In this document: one piece after another, positions 34,818-44,588 of the stretch
How the letters are laid out: each line of letters begins with the position of its first letter
How positions within the stretch are numbered: position 1 is the first letter of the stretch
Source: Candidatus Leptovillus gracilis
Lineage (GTDB): Bacteria; Chloroflexota; Anaerolineae; Promineifilales; Promineifilaceae
Reading direction: 5' to 3'
NCBI GenBank assembly: GCA_016716065.1
Contig: JADJXA010000002.1
Span: forward strand, 620,001-684,000
DNA: 64,000 nt
Program-made: the position numbers and the translations under genes
The notes under the pieces: generated by a model
The model's input: the letters and a program-made list of their open reading frames with translations, nothing else
Database searches by the model: none
What the model was told of the DNA's origin: nothing

Positions 34818-36329
34818 ATGTCTACCCTGGCGCTGGAATTCACCACCAGTCGCATGTTGCAGACCGTGTATGGCACGTCTAACCTGGTGTGGGCCAACGT
34901 CATTGGATTGGTGCTGCTGTTTCTGACGTTGGGTTACTTCATCGGAGGGTGGTGGGCGGATAAACGGCCGTACCTCACCACCTTTTACGCCCTGGTCAGC
35001 GCCGCCGGGTTGGCTGGCGTCTTCTTCTTGCTGCTCACCAGCGTCATCCTCAAAACGGCCGCCGCAGCCATGGCGGCCATCAACGTCAGCGCGTTGGTCA
35101 GCTCGTTGGTCGGCGTGATTCTGGCTCTGGCTGTGCCCATCACGCTGCTGGGCTGCATTTCCCCCTTTGCCATCCGGTTGGCGGTGCAAGACGTGGGTCA
35201 GGCGGGGCGCGTCAGCGGCCGCATTTACGCCATCTCCACCTGGGGCAGTTTGTTGGGAACCTACCTGCCGGTGCTGGTGACCATTCCGTTGGTCGGGTCG
35301 CGGGTGACGGCCGTTCTCTTCGGTTCACTCCTCTTCATGGTTGGATTGATCGGCTTGTGGCAGACCAGTCGGCAAAAAGGCATGATGGGCGTGGCCGCCG
35401 GGCTGCTGCTGCTGCCGGTGGTGCTGCTCTGGACATCCGGCGGCATTAAGGCTTACGAAGGCCAGCTTTTCGAGACTGAATCGGCCTATAATTACGTCCA
35501 GGTGGTGCGCCAGGGCGACTGCAATTACCTGCTGCTGAACGAAGGACAGGCGTATCACTCTTTCTACTGCGACGATGGCTACGTGCCCAATGTTTCGGTG
35601 TGGAGCATCATGCTGGCCGCGCCATATTTCAACGCCGGGCCGGTAACGGTAGACAACGCGGCGATTATTGGGCTGGCGGCGGGGACCATCCCCAAGCAGA
35701 TGACGCGCGTTTTTGGCGCTGTTCCGCTGGATGGCATCGAGATTGACCCGGTCATTGTGCAGGCCGGGCGCGATTATTTTGCCATGACCGAGCCAAACCT
35801 GAACGTGATTGTGGGTGACGGCCGTTACCAACTCAACCAACTTCCCACCACCTACGATCTGATCACCATAGACGCCTACAAAGTGCCCTACATCCCCTGG
35901 CATCTTACCACCCGCGAATTTTTCCAGGAGGTGCGGGCGCATCTCAGCGCGACGGGCGTGGTGGCGGTCAACGTCGGCCGCGCGCCGCAAGACCGCTCTC
36001 TGGTAGATGCCATGTCGGCTACGCTGTTGGCCGTCTTCCCCACCGTCCACGCCATAGACGTGCCCGGCGCGCTGAATACCATCCTGGTGGCGACCATGCA
36101 GCCCACGTCGCCAGAAAATTTGGCGGCGAATCTGGCTGGTCTGGATGCGGCTGTAGACCCCTTGCTGCGGGCGGCGCTGGAAACGGCCGTCGCCCATCCC
36201 GCCCCCATCACCGCCTCAGACGTTCTCTTCACCGACGAACGCGCGCCGGTGGAAACCATCGTAGATACTCTGGTGCTGCGTTATCTGCTGCAAGAAGGGC
36301 CGGCCGGCCTGCCTGGCCTGGGGGAGTGA
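34818..36329 (+). CDS. Membrane-fused spermidine-synthase-like protein
   Basis: A 503-aa protein with 6-7 N-terminal transmembrane helices (to about 215) and a C-terminal Rossmann methyltransferase-like domain related to polyamine aminopropyltransferases (AAIIGLAAGTIPKQMTRVFG, DGIEIDPVIVQAGRDYF, DLITIDAYKVPYIPWHLTT). The ATG at 34818 cuts the first helix in half: in-frame codons upstream read KYLYLTVFVAG, which completes it, and before that only heptamer-repeat sequence and an in-frame stop at 34734. The true start is probably a non-ATG codon or was lost to the repeat. Key polyamine-site residues cannot be confirmed, so the substrate is unknown. Confidence 0.85.
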   Translation: MSTLALEFTTSRMLQTVYGTSNLVWANVIGLVLLFLTLGYFIGGWWADKRPYLTTFYALVSAAGLAGVFFLLLTSVILKTAAAAMAAINVSALVSSLVGVILALAVPITLLGCISPFAIRLAVQDVGQAGRVSGRIYAISTWGSLLGTYLPVLVTIPLVGSRVTAVLFGSLLFMVGLIGLWQTSRQKGMMGVAAGLLLLPVVLLWTSGGIKAYEGQLFETESAYNYVQVVRQGDCNYLLLNEGQAYHSFYCDDGYVPNVSVWSIMLAAPYFNAGPVTVDNAAIIGLAAGTIPKQMTRVFGAVPLDGIEIDPVIVQAGRDYFAMTEPNLNVIVGDGRYQLNQLPTTYDLITIDAYKVPYIPWHLTTREFFQEVRAHLSATGVVAVNVGRAPQDRSLVDAMSATLLAVFPTVHAIDVPGALNTILVATMQPTSPENLAANLAGLDAAVDPLLRAALETAVAHPAPITASDVLFTDERAPVETIVDTLVLRYLLQEGPAGLPGLGE

Positions 36330-36335
36330 GGAGAG

Positions 36336-37079
36336 ATGGGGAGACTTGGTCAGGAACTATACAAAACTGCAAGACAAAAGAGTATGAACAACTTTCTTAC
36401 TAACATCATTCGTTGGTTGGTGGTCATTGCCACGCCTTTTTTATTGACGGTGCTGACTGTGCGGCTGCTGATTGCCTGGAACAGCCCCAGCTACCCGGCC
36501 TGGGAATACGGCCGTATCGAACCCGACCGCTATGGTTTTTCCCCCGCCGAACGGCTGGAACTGGCTGAAGCGACGCTGGATTATTTGCAGCGGCCAGAAC
36601 CGGCCCCAGACGTGATTTATTTGCTGGAGGATTTGCGCATCCCCGGCACAGACCAGCCGCTCTACAACCCGGCGGAAATCGGCCATATGCTGGATGTAAA
36701 AATAGTGGCCGACGCTTTTAAGACCGCTTTGTGGGCCCTGCTGATGGTGGTGGTGGGTGGGCTGATACTCTTGTTTGCCCGGCCAGAAACGCGCTGCCAG
36801 GGGGCGAGGGCGTTGTTCCAGGGAGGGGTTTTTACGGGCACGGCCGTTCTTGTCGTCCTGGTCTTCATCGGCATTGCCTGGAACTTTTTCTTCACCCTTT
36901 TCCACGACGTCTTCTTCGACCCCGGAACCTGGACCTTCCTGTACACCGATTCGCTCATCCGCCTCTTCCCGGAGCAGTTCTGGTTTGATTTTGCCCTGTT
37001 GTGGACCGGCAGCATCTTGTTGTCCGGCGCAGTTCTGGCGGCGCTGGGGTATTGGTTGATGAAAAGGTTGGCATCCTGA
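36336..37079 (+). CDS. TIGR01906/DUF1461 integral membrane protein
   Basis: A 247-aa membrane protein with four helices: about 20-45, 125-147, 165-190 and 218-242. Between the first two is a soluble loop with YGFSPAERLELAEATLDYLQ, the hallmark of the DUF1461 family (related to the lipoprotein acyltransferase Lit in some bacteria). Either the ATG at 36336 or the one at 36384 (MNNFLTN) could be the start. Its TGA overlaps the ATG of the PHP gene (ATGA), so they are co-translated. Confidence 0.82.
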   Translation: MGRLGQELYKTARQKSMNNFLTNIIRWLVVIATPFLLTVLTVRLLIAWNSPSYPAWEYGRIEPDRYGFSPAERLELAEATLDYLQRPEPAPDVIYLLEDLRIPGTDQPLYNPAEIGHMLDVKIVADAFKTALWALLMVVVGGLILLFARPETRCQGARALFQGGVFTGTAVLVVLVFIGIAWNFFFTLFHDVFFDPGTWTFLYTDSLIRLFPEQFWFDFALLWTGSILLSGAVLAALGYWLMKRLAS

Positions 37080-37993
37080 TGGCTTTAGATTTCAGCGCCG
37101 ATTTGCACAACCATACCACTGCGTCAGACGGCGCCTATTCACCCACCGAACTGGTGCAAAAGGCCGCCAACCTCGGCTTGCAGGCTGTTGGCGTTACCGA
37201 CCACGACACGTTGGACGGCCTGGACGAGGCGCTGAACGCCGGGGACGCATTGGACATTTGGGTTGTGCCGGGGGTGGAGGTGTCGCTGCGATTTAGACGG
37301 CCGTATTTCACCGGCACGCTCCATTATCTGCTCTACATCCCCTACGCCCTGCTGCCCGACCCCGCTTTTCGCCAGATGGCCGCCGCCATTTTCAGCCAGG
37401 GGCGTGGCGGCGAGTTGGTCCGGGGGCGGGTGGCGGCCATCAACGCCGCCTTTGGTCCACAGGGCGAAACGCCGCTGCTGCGCCGCGACCTGACGGCTGC
37501 CGAAATTGAGGCGTTGGCGCCCAATATCACCCGCCGCCATTTTGCCCTGGCCTTACAAGCAAATCATGGCCTGGACCATGAGCAGGTCAATCAACTGATT
37601 GGCAACGACAGCCGCGCTTATGTGCCATCGGGCATTGAACCGGCGCAGTTGACGCCGCTGCTGCGCCGCTATCCACAGCTGGTACGCGTTTTTGCCCACC
37701 CGGCCGCCGGCTCTTTCCCCGGCGAAAGTTTGTACAACGAGGTGCTGCCGCCGCTGGACATTGTGGAAAAGCTGCTGCCAGAATTTTTGGATGAGGCTGT
37801 CTTGGGATTGGATGGTCTGGAAGTGCAGTACCCCGGCCATATTCCGGCGCATCGGGCGCTGCTGGCGCAGTGGGCGCAGCGCTATGACCTGCTGATGACC
37901 GGTGGCTCGGACTGCCATGATGGGGTGGAACGGCCGTTGGGTGTGGCCGGGGTAACGGCCGCTGCATTTACAGCATTGTTCAACCGCCTCTAG
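37079..37993 (+). CDS. PHP-domain phosphoesterase
   Basis: A 304-aa metal-dependent phosphoesterase of the PHP superfamily (polymerase and histidinol phosphatase). Motifs: ADLHNHTTASDG, VTDHDTLDGL, PGVEVSLRF, AHPAAGS and TGGSDCHDG, which supply the trinuclear metal site. Members include 3',5'-nucleoside bisphosphate phosphatases; the exact substrate is not evident. Start is set by the ATGA overlap with the DUF1461 gene. Confidence 0.9.
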   Translation: MALDFSADLHNHTTASDGAYSPTELVQKAANLGLQAVGVTDHDTLDGLDEALNAGDALDIWVVPGVEVSLRFRRPYFTGTLHYLLYIPYALLPDPAFRQMAAAIFSQGRGGELVRGRVAAINAAFGPQGETPLLRRDLTAAEIEALAPNITRRHFALALQANHGLDHEQVNQLIGNDSRAYVPSGIEPAQLTPLLRRYPQLVRVFAHPAAGSFPGESLYNEVLPPLDIVEKLLPEFLDEAVLGLDGLEVQYPGHIPAHRALLAQWAQRYDLLMTGGSDCHDGVERPLGVAGVTAAAFTALFNRL

Positions 37994-38010
37994 CCCCAAC
38001 AGCTTTTTGC

Positions 38011-38108
38011 CTTAGTAATCATCTAAAAATTACATGGTCCAGATTGGTCCAACCTCCAAGATTGGTCCAATCTAAAAAACAAGAAGTTATTCTTAGACGA
38101 TTACTTAG
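38011..38108. repeat. 98-bp imperfect palindrome with an internal 12-bp direct repeat (MITE-like)
   Basis: Outer arms 38011-38026 and 38093-38108 are inverted with two mismatches in 16. Inside, AGATTGGTCCAA is repeated at 38041-38052 and 38059-38070, and AGATTGG faces CCAATCT. It occupies a 320-base gene-free gap (37994-38313) whose remaining notable feature is a promoter at its right end. Confidence 0.6.
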
Positions 38109-38177
38109 TTCATTTTGATTGTAAGCAGCCCACGTTAAACTTGCTGCGGAAAACGAACAAAAACCCACCCCATTTCG

Positions 38178-38207
38178 TTGCGGAATAATTGATCGTGCTG
38201 TTACAAT
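38178..38207 (+). promoter_or_regulatory. Probable sigma-70-type promoter for the 38.3 kb gene
   Basis: TTGCGG at 38178-38183 and TACAAT at 38202-38207 with an 18-base spacer, about 107 bases before the start codon of the downstream gene. No other match in this gap is as good. Confidence 0.4.
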
Positions 38208-38313
38208 GGGGAAAACGAGCAGCCTTTTATGGGAACAGGCGGGGAAATGTGATGCCTGACGCAGCCCAATGAAACGGCCGTCGCCAATTTTTTTGTTCCA
38301 GGAGATCGGAGCA

Positions 38314-38851
38314 ATGCCTGTGGTGAAAAAGAGCAAATACGACGAAATCTGTCTGACATACCGCAAATCCAGAAAACTCTCCCTTGATTATGAAAACTTA
38401 TGTCAGGCGTTTGCCCGTGATGTAGTGGATGGCATGATCGAGTATTTCGATTGGCCGCAAAATCAGGAAATCACCTACATTCCCTTGGGCGAAGAACTGG
38501 ACCCCCAATAACCGCTTTTATGCCCTCGCCGGCGCCATGCAAATGGACGACGAATCATTCTGGCACTTTGCTCTGGAACTGACAGTTGAGGAACCGGGAG
38601 GCTCTTATCCGCTGCCGTTCTTGATGAGCTTTTTCATCAAAAAAGTAGGCCCACATTTTATTGTAAAACTAGGCGCTCAGGGCAAAGAGATTAAAATTCA
38701 CGAAGAGCGGCGCGGCGATTTAGCCCCATTTTACGACGCCGTGTTTGTCCAAATCATCAATTTCTTCAACCACCAATATCAAGATGCAGTAACCAAGGGG
38801 CTGAAAGAACCCGGCTTCATCATGCTTTCACCCACAGCCGATAACAACTAA
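38314..38851 (+). pseudogene. Unknown soluble protein, split by a +1 frameshift in a C5 run
   Basis: The ATG at 38314 (GGAG upstream) opens MPVVKKSKYDEICLTYRKS, which stops at 38511. If one C is removed from CCCCC at about 38501-38505, the frame continues GEELDPNNRFYALAGAMQMDDESFWHF and runs to 38851, giving a protein of about 178 aa. The C-terminal part alone also appears as a frame from 38537. Alternating hydrophobic/polar segments suggest a compact alpha/beta fold; I do not recognise a family. The indel could be a sequencing error, as the same run length is involved in the purL frameshift. Confidence 0.65.
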
Positions 38852-38883
38852 ACGAGTCCTACGCACACACGCAGCACGCATCC

Positions 38884-39714
38884 ATGCCTTTGCTTATCAG
38901 TAGTCTACAAAACCAGCGCATCAAGCAAACCGTCAAACTGAACAACCGACGTCAACGGGATGAGCAACAGCGCACTGTCGTTGAAGGGGTTCGTGAAGTC
39001 TCGCGCGCATTGGCGGCTGGGCTGACGCCTTACGAGGCGTATGTCTGCCCTGAACTCTTAGCGGACGCTGAGGCAGCCGCGTGTCTGGCGGCATTGGCCG
39101 ACCTGGCGAATCGGGGGCAGATAGAGCTTTTTGAAGTGACGCCGGCCGTATTTGCCAAGATCGCCTATCGCGGCGAGAGCGGCGGCATTGTGTTGGTGGT
39201 CCCGTATCTGCCGCTGACTTTGGCCGATCTGCCTGTTGGTCGGCCGCCATTCCTGGTGGTGGTGGAGGCTGTGGAAAAGCCGGGCAATCTTGGCGCAATT
39301 TTGCGCACCGCCGACGCGGCCGGGGTAGATGGCCTGATCGTCTGTGGTGATGATGGCGAGGGCACGGACATTCATAACCCGAATGTGATCCGGGCCAGCC
39401 TGGGGGCGCTGTTTGCCGTGCCAACCGTTGCCACGACCAACGGCCGTGCCCAACAATGGCTGCGGGAACAAGCCATCCCGGTCATCGCCGCTACGCCAGA
39501 GGGGACACGGCCGTATACGGCCGTAGACCTCACCGGACCCGTTGCCATTCTCCTGGGCAGCGAAGCGCATGGCCTCAGCCGCGCCTGGCTGCAAGCGGCA
39601 GAGCAGCAGGTTGTCATTCCCATGCACGGCGTCGTAGACAGCCTCAATTTATCCGTCGCCACCGCGCTGCTGCTCTACGAAGTGGTTCGCCAACGCAGCC
39701 CGCAGCCAGGATGA
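38884..39714 (+). CDS. TrmH/SpoU-family RNA 2'-O-methyltransferase
   Basis: SAM-dependent 2'-O-ribose methyltransferase acting on rRNA or tRNA; 276 aa. The N-terminal substrate-binding region starts ISSLQNQRIKQTVKL and VVEGVREVSRAL. The SPOUT knot shows the three motifs: VVVEAVEKPGNLGAILRTADAAG, AILLGSEAHGLS and VVIPMHGVVDSLNLSVATALLLYE. It resembles RlmB/TsnR-type enzymes, but the exact target cannot be told. Confidence 0.92.
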   Translation: MPLLISSLQNQRIKQTVKLNNRRQRDEQQRTVVEGVREVSRALAAGLTPYEAYVCPELLADAEAAACLAALADLANRGQIELFEVTPAVFAKIAYRGESGGIVLVVPYLPLTLADLPVGRPPFLVVVEAVEKPGNLGAILRTADAAGVDGLIVCGDDGEGTDIHNPNVIRASLGALFAVPTVATTNGRAQQWLREQAIPVIAATPEGTRPYTAVDLTGPVAILLGSEAHGLSRAWLQAAEQQVVIPMHGVVDSLNLSVATALLLYEVVRQRSPQPG

Positions 39715-39778
39715 CCCATATCGCTTGTTGCATCACAAAATTCAGCCATACGCAAGAATCAATGAGGTATGAAGCCAC

Positions 39779-40525
39779 ATGCGAATCGCCTTACTCTCCG
39801 ATATTCACGGCAATCTGGTCTCCTTTGAGGCTGTTCTGGCCGACATCGAACGTGAAAAAGTTGATCAAATCGTTTGCCTGGGCGATGTGGCTACCTTAGG
39901 CCCGGAACCGAGTCGTGTTATACAGCGGTTAAAAGCGTTAAACTGCCCCTGCATCATCGGCAATCACGATCAATTTGTTCTGGAACCAGCCATTTTATAC
40001 GATTACATGGATGTCCCCTGGTTCGCCGAATCGGTGACCTGGTGCATTGAGCAGCTCAGCGTCGATGATTTTGAATTTATCCGCACTTTTAAACCTCTGT
40101 TGGAAATCTCTCTGGACGCATCCCACAAACTGCTTTGTTTCCACGGCTCCCCAAAATCAAACACGGACATTATCCTGGCTATGACACCGCCCACCAACGT
40201 AGATGAGCTGTTGGGTGATTACCGGGCCACCGTGATGGCCGGTGGACACACCCACATGCAAATGATGCGGCAGCATAAAGGCATTATGCTGGTCAACGCC
40301 GGCAGCGTGGGCATGCCCTTTGAACAGGCCCTCTTTGTCCACGCGCCCCGTTACTTGCCCTGGGCCGAATATGCCATCGTCAGCTTCGAACAGGGGGTGT
40401 TGGGCATTGACCTGCGCCGCGTGCCGGTGGATGTGGATCGGGTGCGCCAGGCGGCGGCCAACAGCACCTTCCCCGATGCGGCCACGTGGATCAAAAACTG
40501 GCGGCTGCCGGAAGATATGCTGTAA
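39779..40525 (+). CDS. YfcE-type metallophosphoesterase
   Basis: A 248-aa calcineurin-like phosphoesterase with LLSDIHGNLVSFEAVLADIE, CLGDVATLGPEP, IIGNHDQF, FHGSPKS and AGGHTHMQM as metal ligands. It resembles the paralogue at 4.6-5.5 kb but is shorter and lacks its C-terminal extension. Substrate unknown. It is 64 bases after the methyltransferase on the same strand. Confidence 0.9.
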   Translation: MRIALLSDIHGNLVSFEAVLADIEREKVDQIVCLGDVATLGPEPSRVIQRLKALNCPCIIGNHDQFVLEPAILYDYMDVPWFAESVTWCIEQLSVDDFEFIRTFKPLLEISLDASHKLLCFHGSPKSNTDIILAMTPPTNVDELLGDYRATVMAGGHTHMQMMRQHKGIMLVNAGSVGMPFEQALFVHAPRYLPWAEYAIVSFEQGVLGIDLRRVPVDVDRVRQAAANSTFPDAATWIKNWRLPEDML

Positions 40526-40538
40526 CGGCCGTTTCTGT

Positions 40539-40566
40539 TTGCCAGTTTGCCCGGTTTGGCGATAAT
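40539..40566 (+). promoter_or_regulatory. Probable sigma-70-type promoter for mdh
   Basis: TTGCCA at 40539-40544 and GATAAT at 40561-40566 with a 16-base spacer, about 128 bases before the mdh ATG, right after the ACGGCCGT that follows the phosphoesterase stop. Confidence 0.45.
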
Positions 40567-40694
40567 TACGCCATCCATTGCCCACGAACAAATAACCCAG
40601 GGCTGTTCAATTACCCATTGAGGACCCACGTTATGCAGGCTTTTATCGCCTGCCCTGAACGTAAGTCCTATCATCAACCAATAGGAGAAATCAC

Positions 40695-41678
40695 ATGTCA
40701 AAACGTTTGGTTAAAGTTGCCGTCACCGGCGCAGCCGGTCAGATTGGCTATTCACTCTTACCCCGCCTGGTATCCGGCGAAGTCTTTGGCCCAGACACTA
40801 AAGTCGCCCTGCATCTGTTGGAAATTACGCCCGCTCTGGGCGGATTGGCCGGCGTCGTCATGGAACTCGACGACTGCGCCTTTCCTCTGTTAGACAACGT
40901 CGTCATCACCGATGACCCCAACGTGGCCTTCGATGGCGTGAATTGGGCGCTGCTGGTTGGCTCCAAACCCAGAGGCCAGGGAATGGAACGGGGTGATTTG
41001 TTGACAGAAAACGGCCATATTTTTGTTGGCCAGGGGCGCGCCTTGCAACGGGCGGCGGCCGATGTGCGGGTGTTGGTGGTGGGTAATCCGGCCAATACCA
41101 ACTGCCTCATCGCCATGAACAACGCCAAAGATGTACCGGCGGGCCGCTTTGCCGCCCTGACCCGGCTGGACCAAAACCGCGCATATGCCCAGTTAGCGGC
41201 CAAAGCGGGCGTCACCGTCAACGAGGTGAGCAACGTAACCATCTGGGGCAACCACAGCGCCACCCAATACCCGGATGCGGAAAATGCGAAGATTAACGGC
41301 CGTCCGGCCATGGAAGTCATCACCCACCACGAATGGCTGCGCGGCGAATTTATCAGCGTGGTGCAAAAACGGGGCGCGGCCATCATCGCCGCCCGTGGCA
41401 AATCCTCCGCCCTTTCAGCAGCCAACGCCTCGCTGGACCACGTTCGCAGCTTCGAGCAGAAGACGCCCGAAGGCCATTGGTTCTCCGCCGCTGTGCCCTC
41501 CGATGGCAGCTATGGCATAGATGAGGGCCTCATCTTCTCCTTCCCCGTCCAGAGCGACGGGCAAGGAGGCTGGTCCATCGTTCAGGATTTGCCCTGGAGC
41601 GATTTTGCCCAAGCCAAGATTCAGGCTACCCTGGAAGAACTGCGCGAAGAGCGCGACATCGTCGCCGAGATGCTTTAG
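40695..41678 (+). CDS. mdh: Malate dehydrogenase
   Basis: NAD-dependent oxidation of malate to oxaloacetate in the TCA cycle; 327 aa. VAVTGAAGQIGYSLLPRLVSGEVFG is the NAD-binding signature of the cytosolic-type (group 2) MDH, followed by LLVGSKPRGQGMERGDLL with the substrate Arg residues, VVGNPANTNCLIA, and NVTIWGNHSATQYPD with the catalytic His. The ATG has a GGAG site (AATAGGAGAAATCACATG). Two strong hairpins end the transcript. Confidence 0.97.
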   Translation: MSKRLVKVAVTGAAGQIGYSLLPRLVSGEVFGPDTKVALHLLEITPALGGLAGVVMELDDCAFPLLDNVVITDDPNVAFDGVNWALLVGSKPRGQGMERGDLLTENGHIFVGQGRALQRAAADVRVLVVGNPANTNCLIAMNNAKDVPAGRFAALTRLDQNRAYAQLAAKAGVTVNEVSNVTIWGNHSATQYPDAENAKINGRPAMEVITHHEWLRGEFISVVQKRGAAIIAARGKSSALSAANASLDHVRSFEQKTPEGHWFSAAVPSDGSYGIDEGLIFSFPVQSDGQGGWSIVQDLPWSDFAQAKIQATLEELREERDIVAEML

Positions 41679-41681
41679 GTA

Positions 41682-41780
41682 AGGCATTTTCGGAAAAATA
41701 AATAAGCCTTCAATCCGAAAATGCCTCAAGCGAATTCCGAAATACATCCAATTTTCACTCCATTATTTCTCGGAATTCGC
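41682..41780. repeat. Two successive inverted repeats after mdh
   Basis: AGGCATTTTCGGA (41682-41694) pairs with TCCGAAAATGCCT (41714-41726); then GCGAATTCCGA (41730-41740) pairs with TCGGAATTCGC (41770-41780). The two hairpins share related sequence (CGGA/TCCG centres) and precede the two terminators, so four hairpins stand in a row in 220 bases. Confidence 0.6.
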
Positions 41781-41826
41781 CTAAGACCCGACAAGTTTCC
41801 CCGAATCTGTCAGGTCCTCATGAAAA

Positions 41827-41856
41827 ACAGAGGACATTGGCAACAATGTCCTCTGT
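41827..41856 (+). terminator. Intrinsic terminator 1 downstream of mdh
   Basis: ACAGAGGACATTG and CAATGTCCTCTGT form a perfect 13-bp stem with a GCAA tetraloop, followed by TGCTTT. Confidence 0.75.
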
Positions 41857-41865
41857 TGCTTTAAA

Positions 41866-41901
41866 CCACAAAAAGCCTTGCAACTGCAAGGCTTTTTGTG
41901 G
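41866..41901. terminator. Intrinsic terminator 2, bidirectional, downstream of mdh
   Basis: A 17-bp stem, CCACAAAAAGCCTTGCA against TGCAAGGCTTTTTGTGG, with a 2-base spacer. The stem contains A5/T5 tracts typical of two-way terminators. The remaining 307 bases up to mutA (41902-42208) show no feature beyond unassigned leader sequence. Confidence 0.8.
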
Positions 41902-42208
41902 AAGAGGAGAAGAGGAGAAAAAAGAGGAAATGTTATAGAAGATGGTTTGTTAGTTAAAAAATTGGGCGGCCTAATGGCTGCTATCTTGCATTGAGCGAAT
42001 ATACTAAACCCGTTGACCGCAAGTTTGCACTTCGTCGGGGCCGCTTTTCGACTGCAATGGCTCTTTCAGTTCGAGTCGGCCGCCTCAATTGATAAAGCAA
42101 GTATACCCGCCGCTGTGGGCGGTGGCTGGCTGTCCGCTTACAAATCGTGTGTAAATCCATTTACATTGTGGAATAATTGTCCCGCGGACAAACCTGAGAT
42201 TAAACATA

Positions 42209-43882
<1,674 letters not shown>

Positions 43883-43977
43883 TGCGAGGCGGCAGGCGCC
43901 ACATGTTTCGGATTGCGGATTGCGGAGGCGTGGAAGGCGTCCGTGGTGAATTACAGAAGATATCACGAGTGCTTTAC

Positions 43978-44092
43978 CGGCAATTCCAATTTTGGTAGGG
44001 GCGAGACAGGCGGCAAGAGATGTTAGCGAATGGCCGAGACGTTGGCCCGCCTGTCCCGTCCCTACGAGCAGGTTCATCATTGGAATTGCTGG
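43978..44092. repeat. 115-bp nested inverted repeat between mutA and mce (MITE-like)
   Basis: Outer arms CCGGCAATTCCAAT (about 43978-43991) and ATTGGAATTGCTGG (44079-44092) enclose a second pair, GTAGGGGCGAGACAGGCGG against CCGCCTGTCCCGTCCCTAC. A small TTGCGGA tract precedes it (43908-43926). With the 66-bp element next to it, the whole 307-base gap before mce is repeat-derived. Confidence 0.6.
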
Positions 44093-44119
44093 TGGTTTAC
44101 CCCCAGCACGAATGAAAAC

Positions 44120-44185
44120 CCTGGGAGCGCAGGCGTCTCGCCTGCCGGGGCGGACGGGACGTCCGCGCTCCCATTTTCACAGGAG
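44120..44185 (+). repeat. 66-bp structured element, copy 2, carrying the mce Shine-Dalgarno
   Basis: Identical to the reverse complement of 11501-11566. The element ends AGGAG, four bases before the mce ATG at 44190. The outer stem GGGAGCGC/GCGCTCCC and two inner hairpins would fold in the mRNA just upstream of the ribosome-binding site. Confidence 0.85.
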
Positions 44186-44189
44186 AACC

Positions 44190-44588
44190 ATGATCAAAAA
44201 AGTTGACCATATTGCCGTTGTTGTGCCGGATTTAGATGCGGCGATGAAATTTTGGGTCGAAGCCTTTGGCCTGACATTGGAGCGGGTAGAACACGTGGAC
44301 CGGGAAGGGGTGGACGTGGCCTTTTTACCCGTAGGCGGCAGCGAGATTGAACTGTTGCAGCCCACTGACCCGGAAAGCGGCGTGGCGCGTTACCTGGAAA
44401 AGCGCGGCGCAGGGCTGCACCATCTTTGTTTTGAAGTGGATGACATCGAAGCGACTCTGGCACGCCTGAAAGCGGCCGACATCCCGCTGATTAACGAAAC
44501 GGCGAACGTTGCCGGAGATGGCAAAAAGTACGCCTTTGTCCATCCCAAAGGGACGGGCGGCGTGTTGGTGGAGTTATACGAATTATGA
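44190..44588 (+). CDS. mce: Methylmalonyl-CoA epimerase
   Basis: Vicinal-oxygen-chelate enzyme converting (S)- to (R)-methylmalonyl-CoA. The 132-aa protein has MIKKVDHIAVVVPDLDAAM with the first metal His, ELLQPTDPESGVARYLEKRG, GLHHLCFEVDDI and the closing KGTGGVLVELYEL with the last metal Glu. The start is fixed by the AGGAG of the 66-bp repeat. Its stop overlaps the SDR start (ATGA). It acts directly with the mutase encoded upstream. Confidence 0.96.
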   Translation: MIKKVDHIAVVVPDLDAAMKFWVEAFGLTLERVEHVDREGVDVAFLPVGGSEIELLQPTDPESGVARYLEKRGAGLHHLCFEVDDIEATLARLKAADIPLINETANVAGDGKKYAFVHPKGTGGVLVELYEL

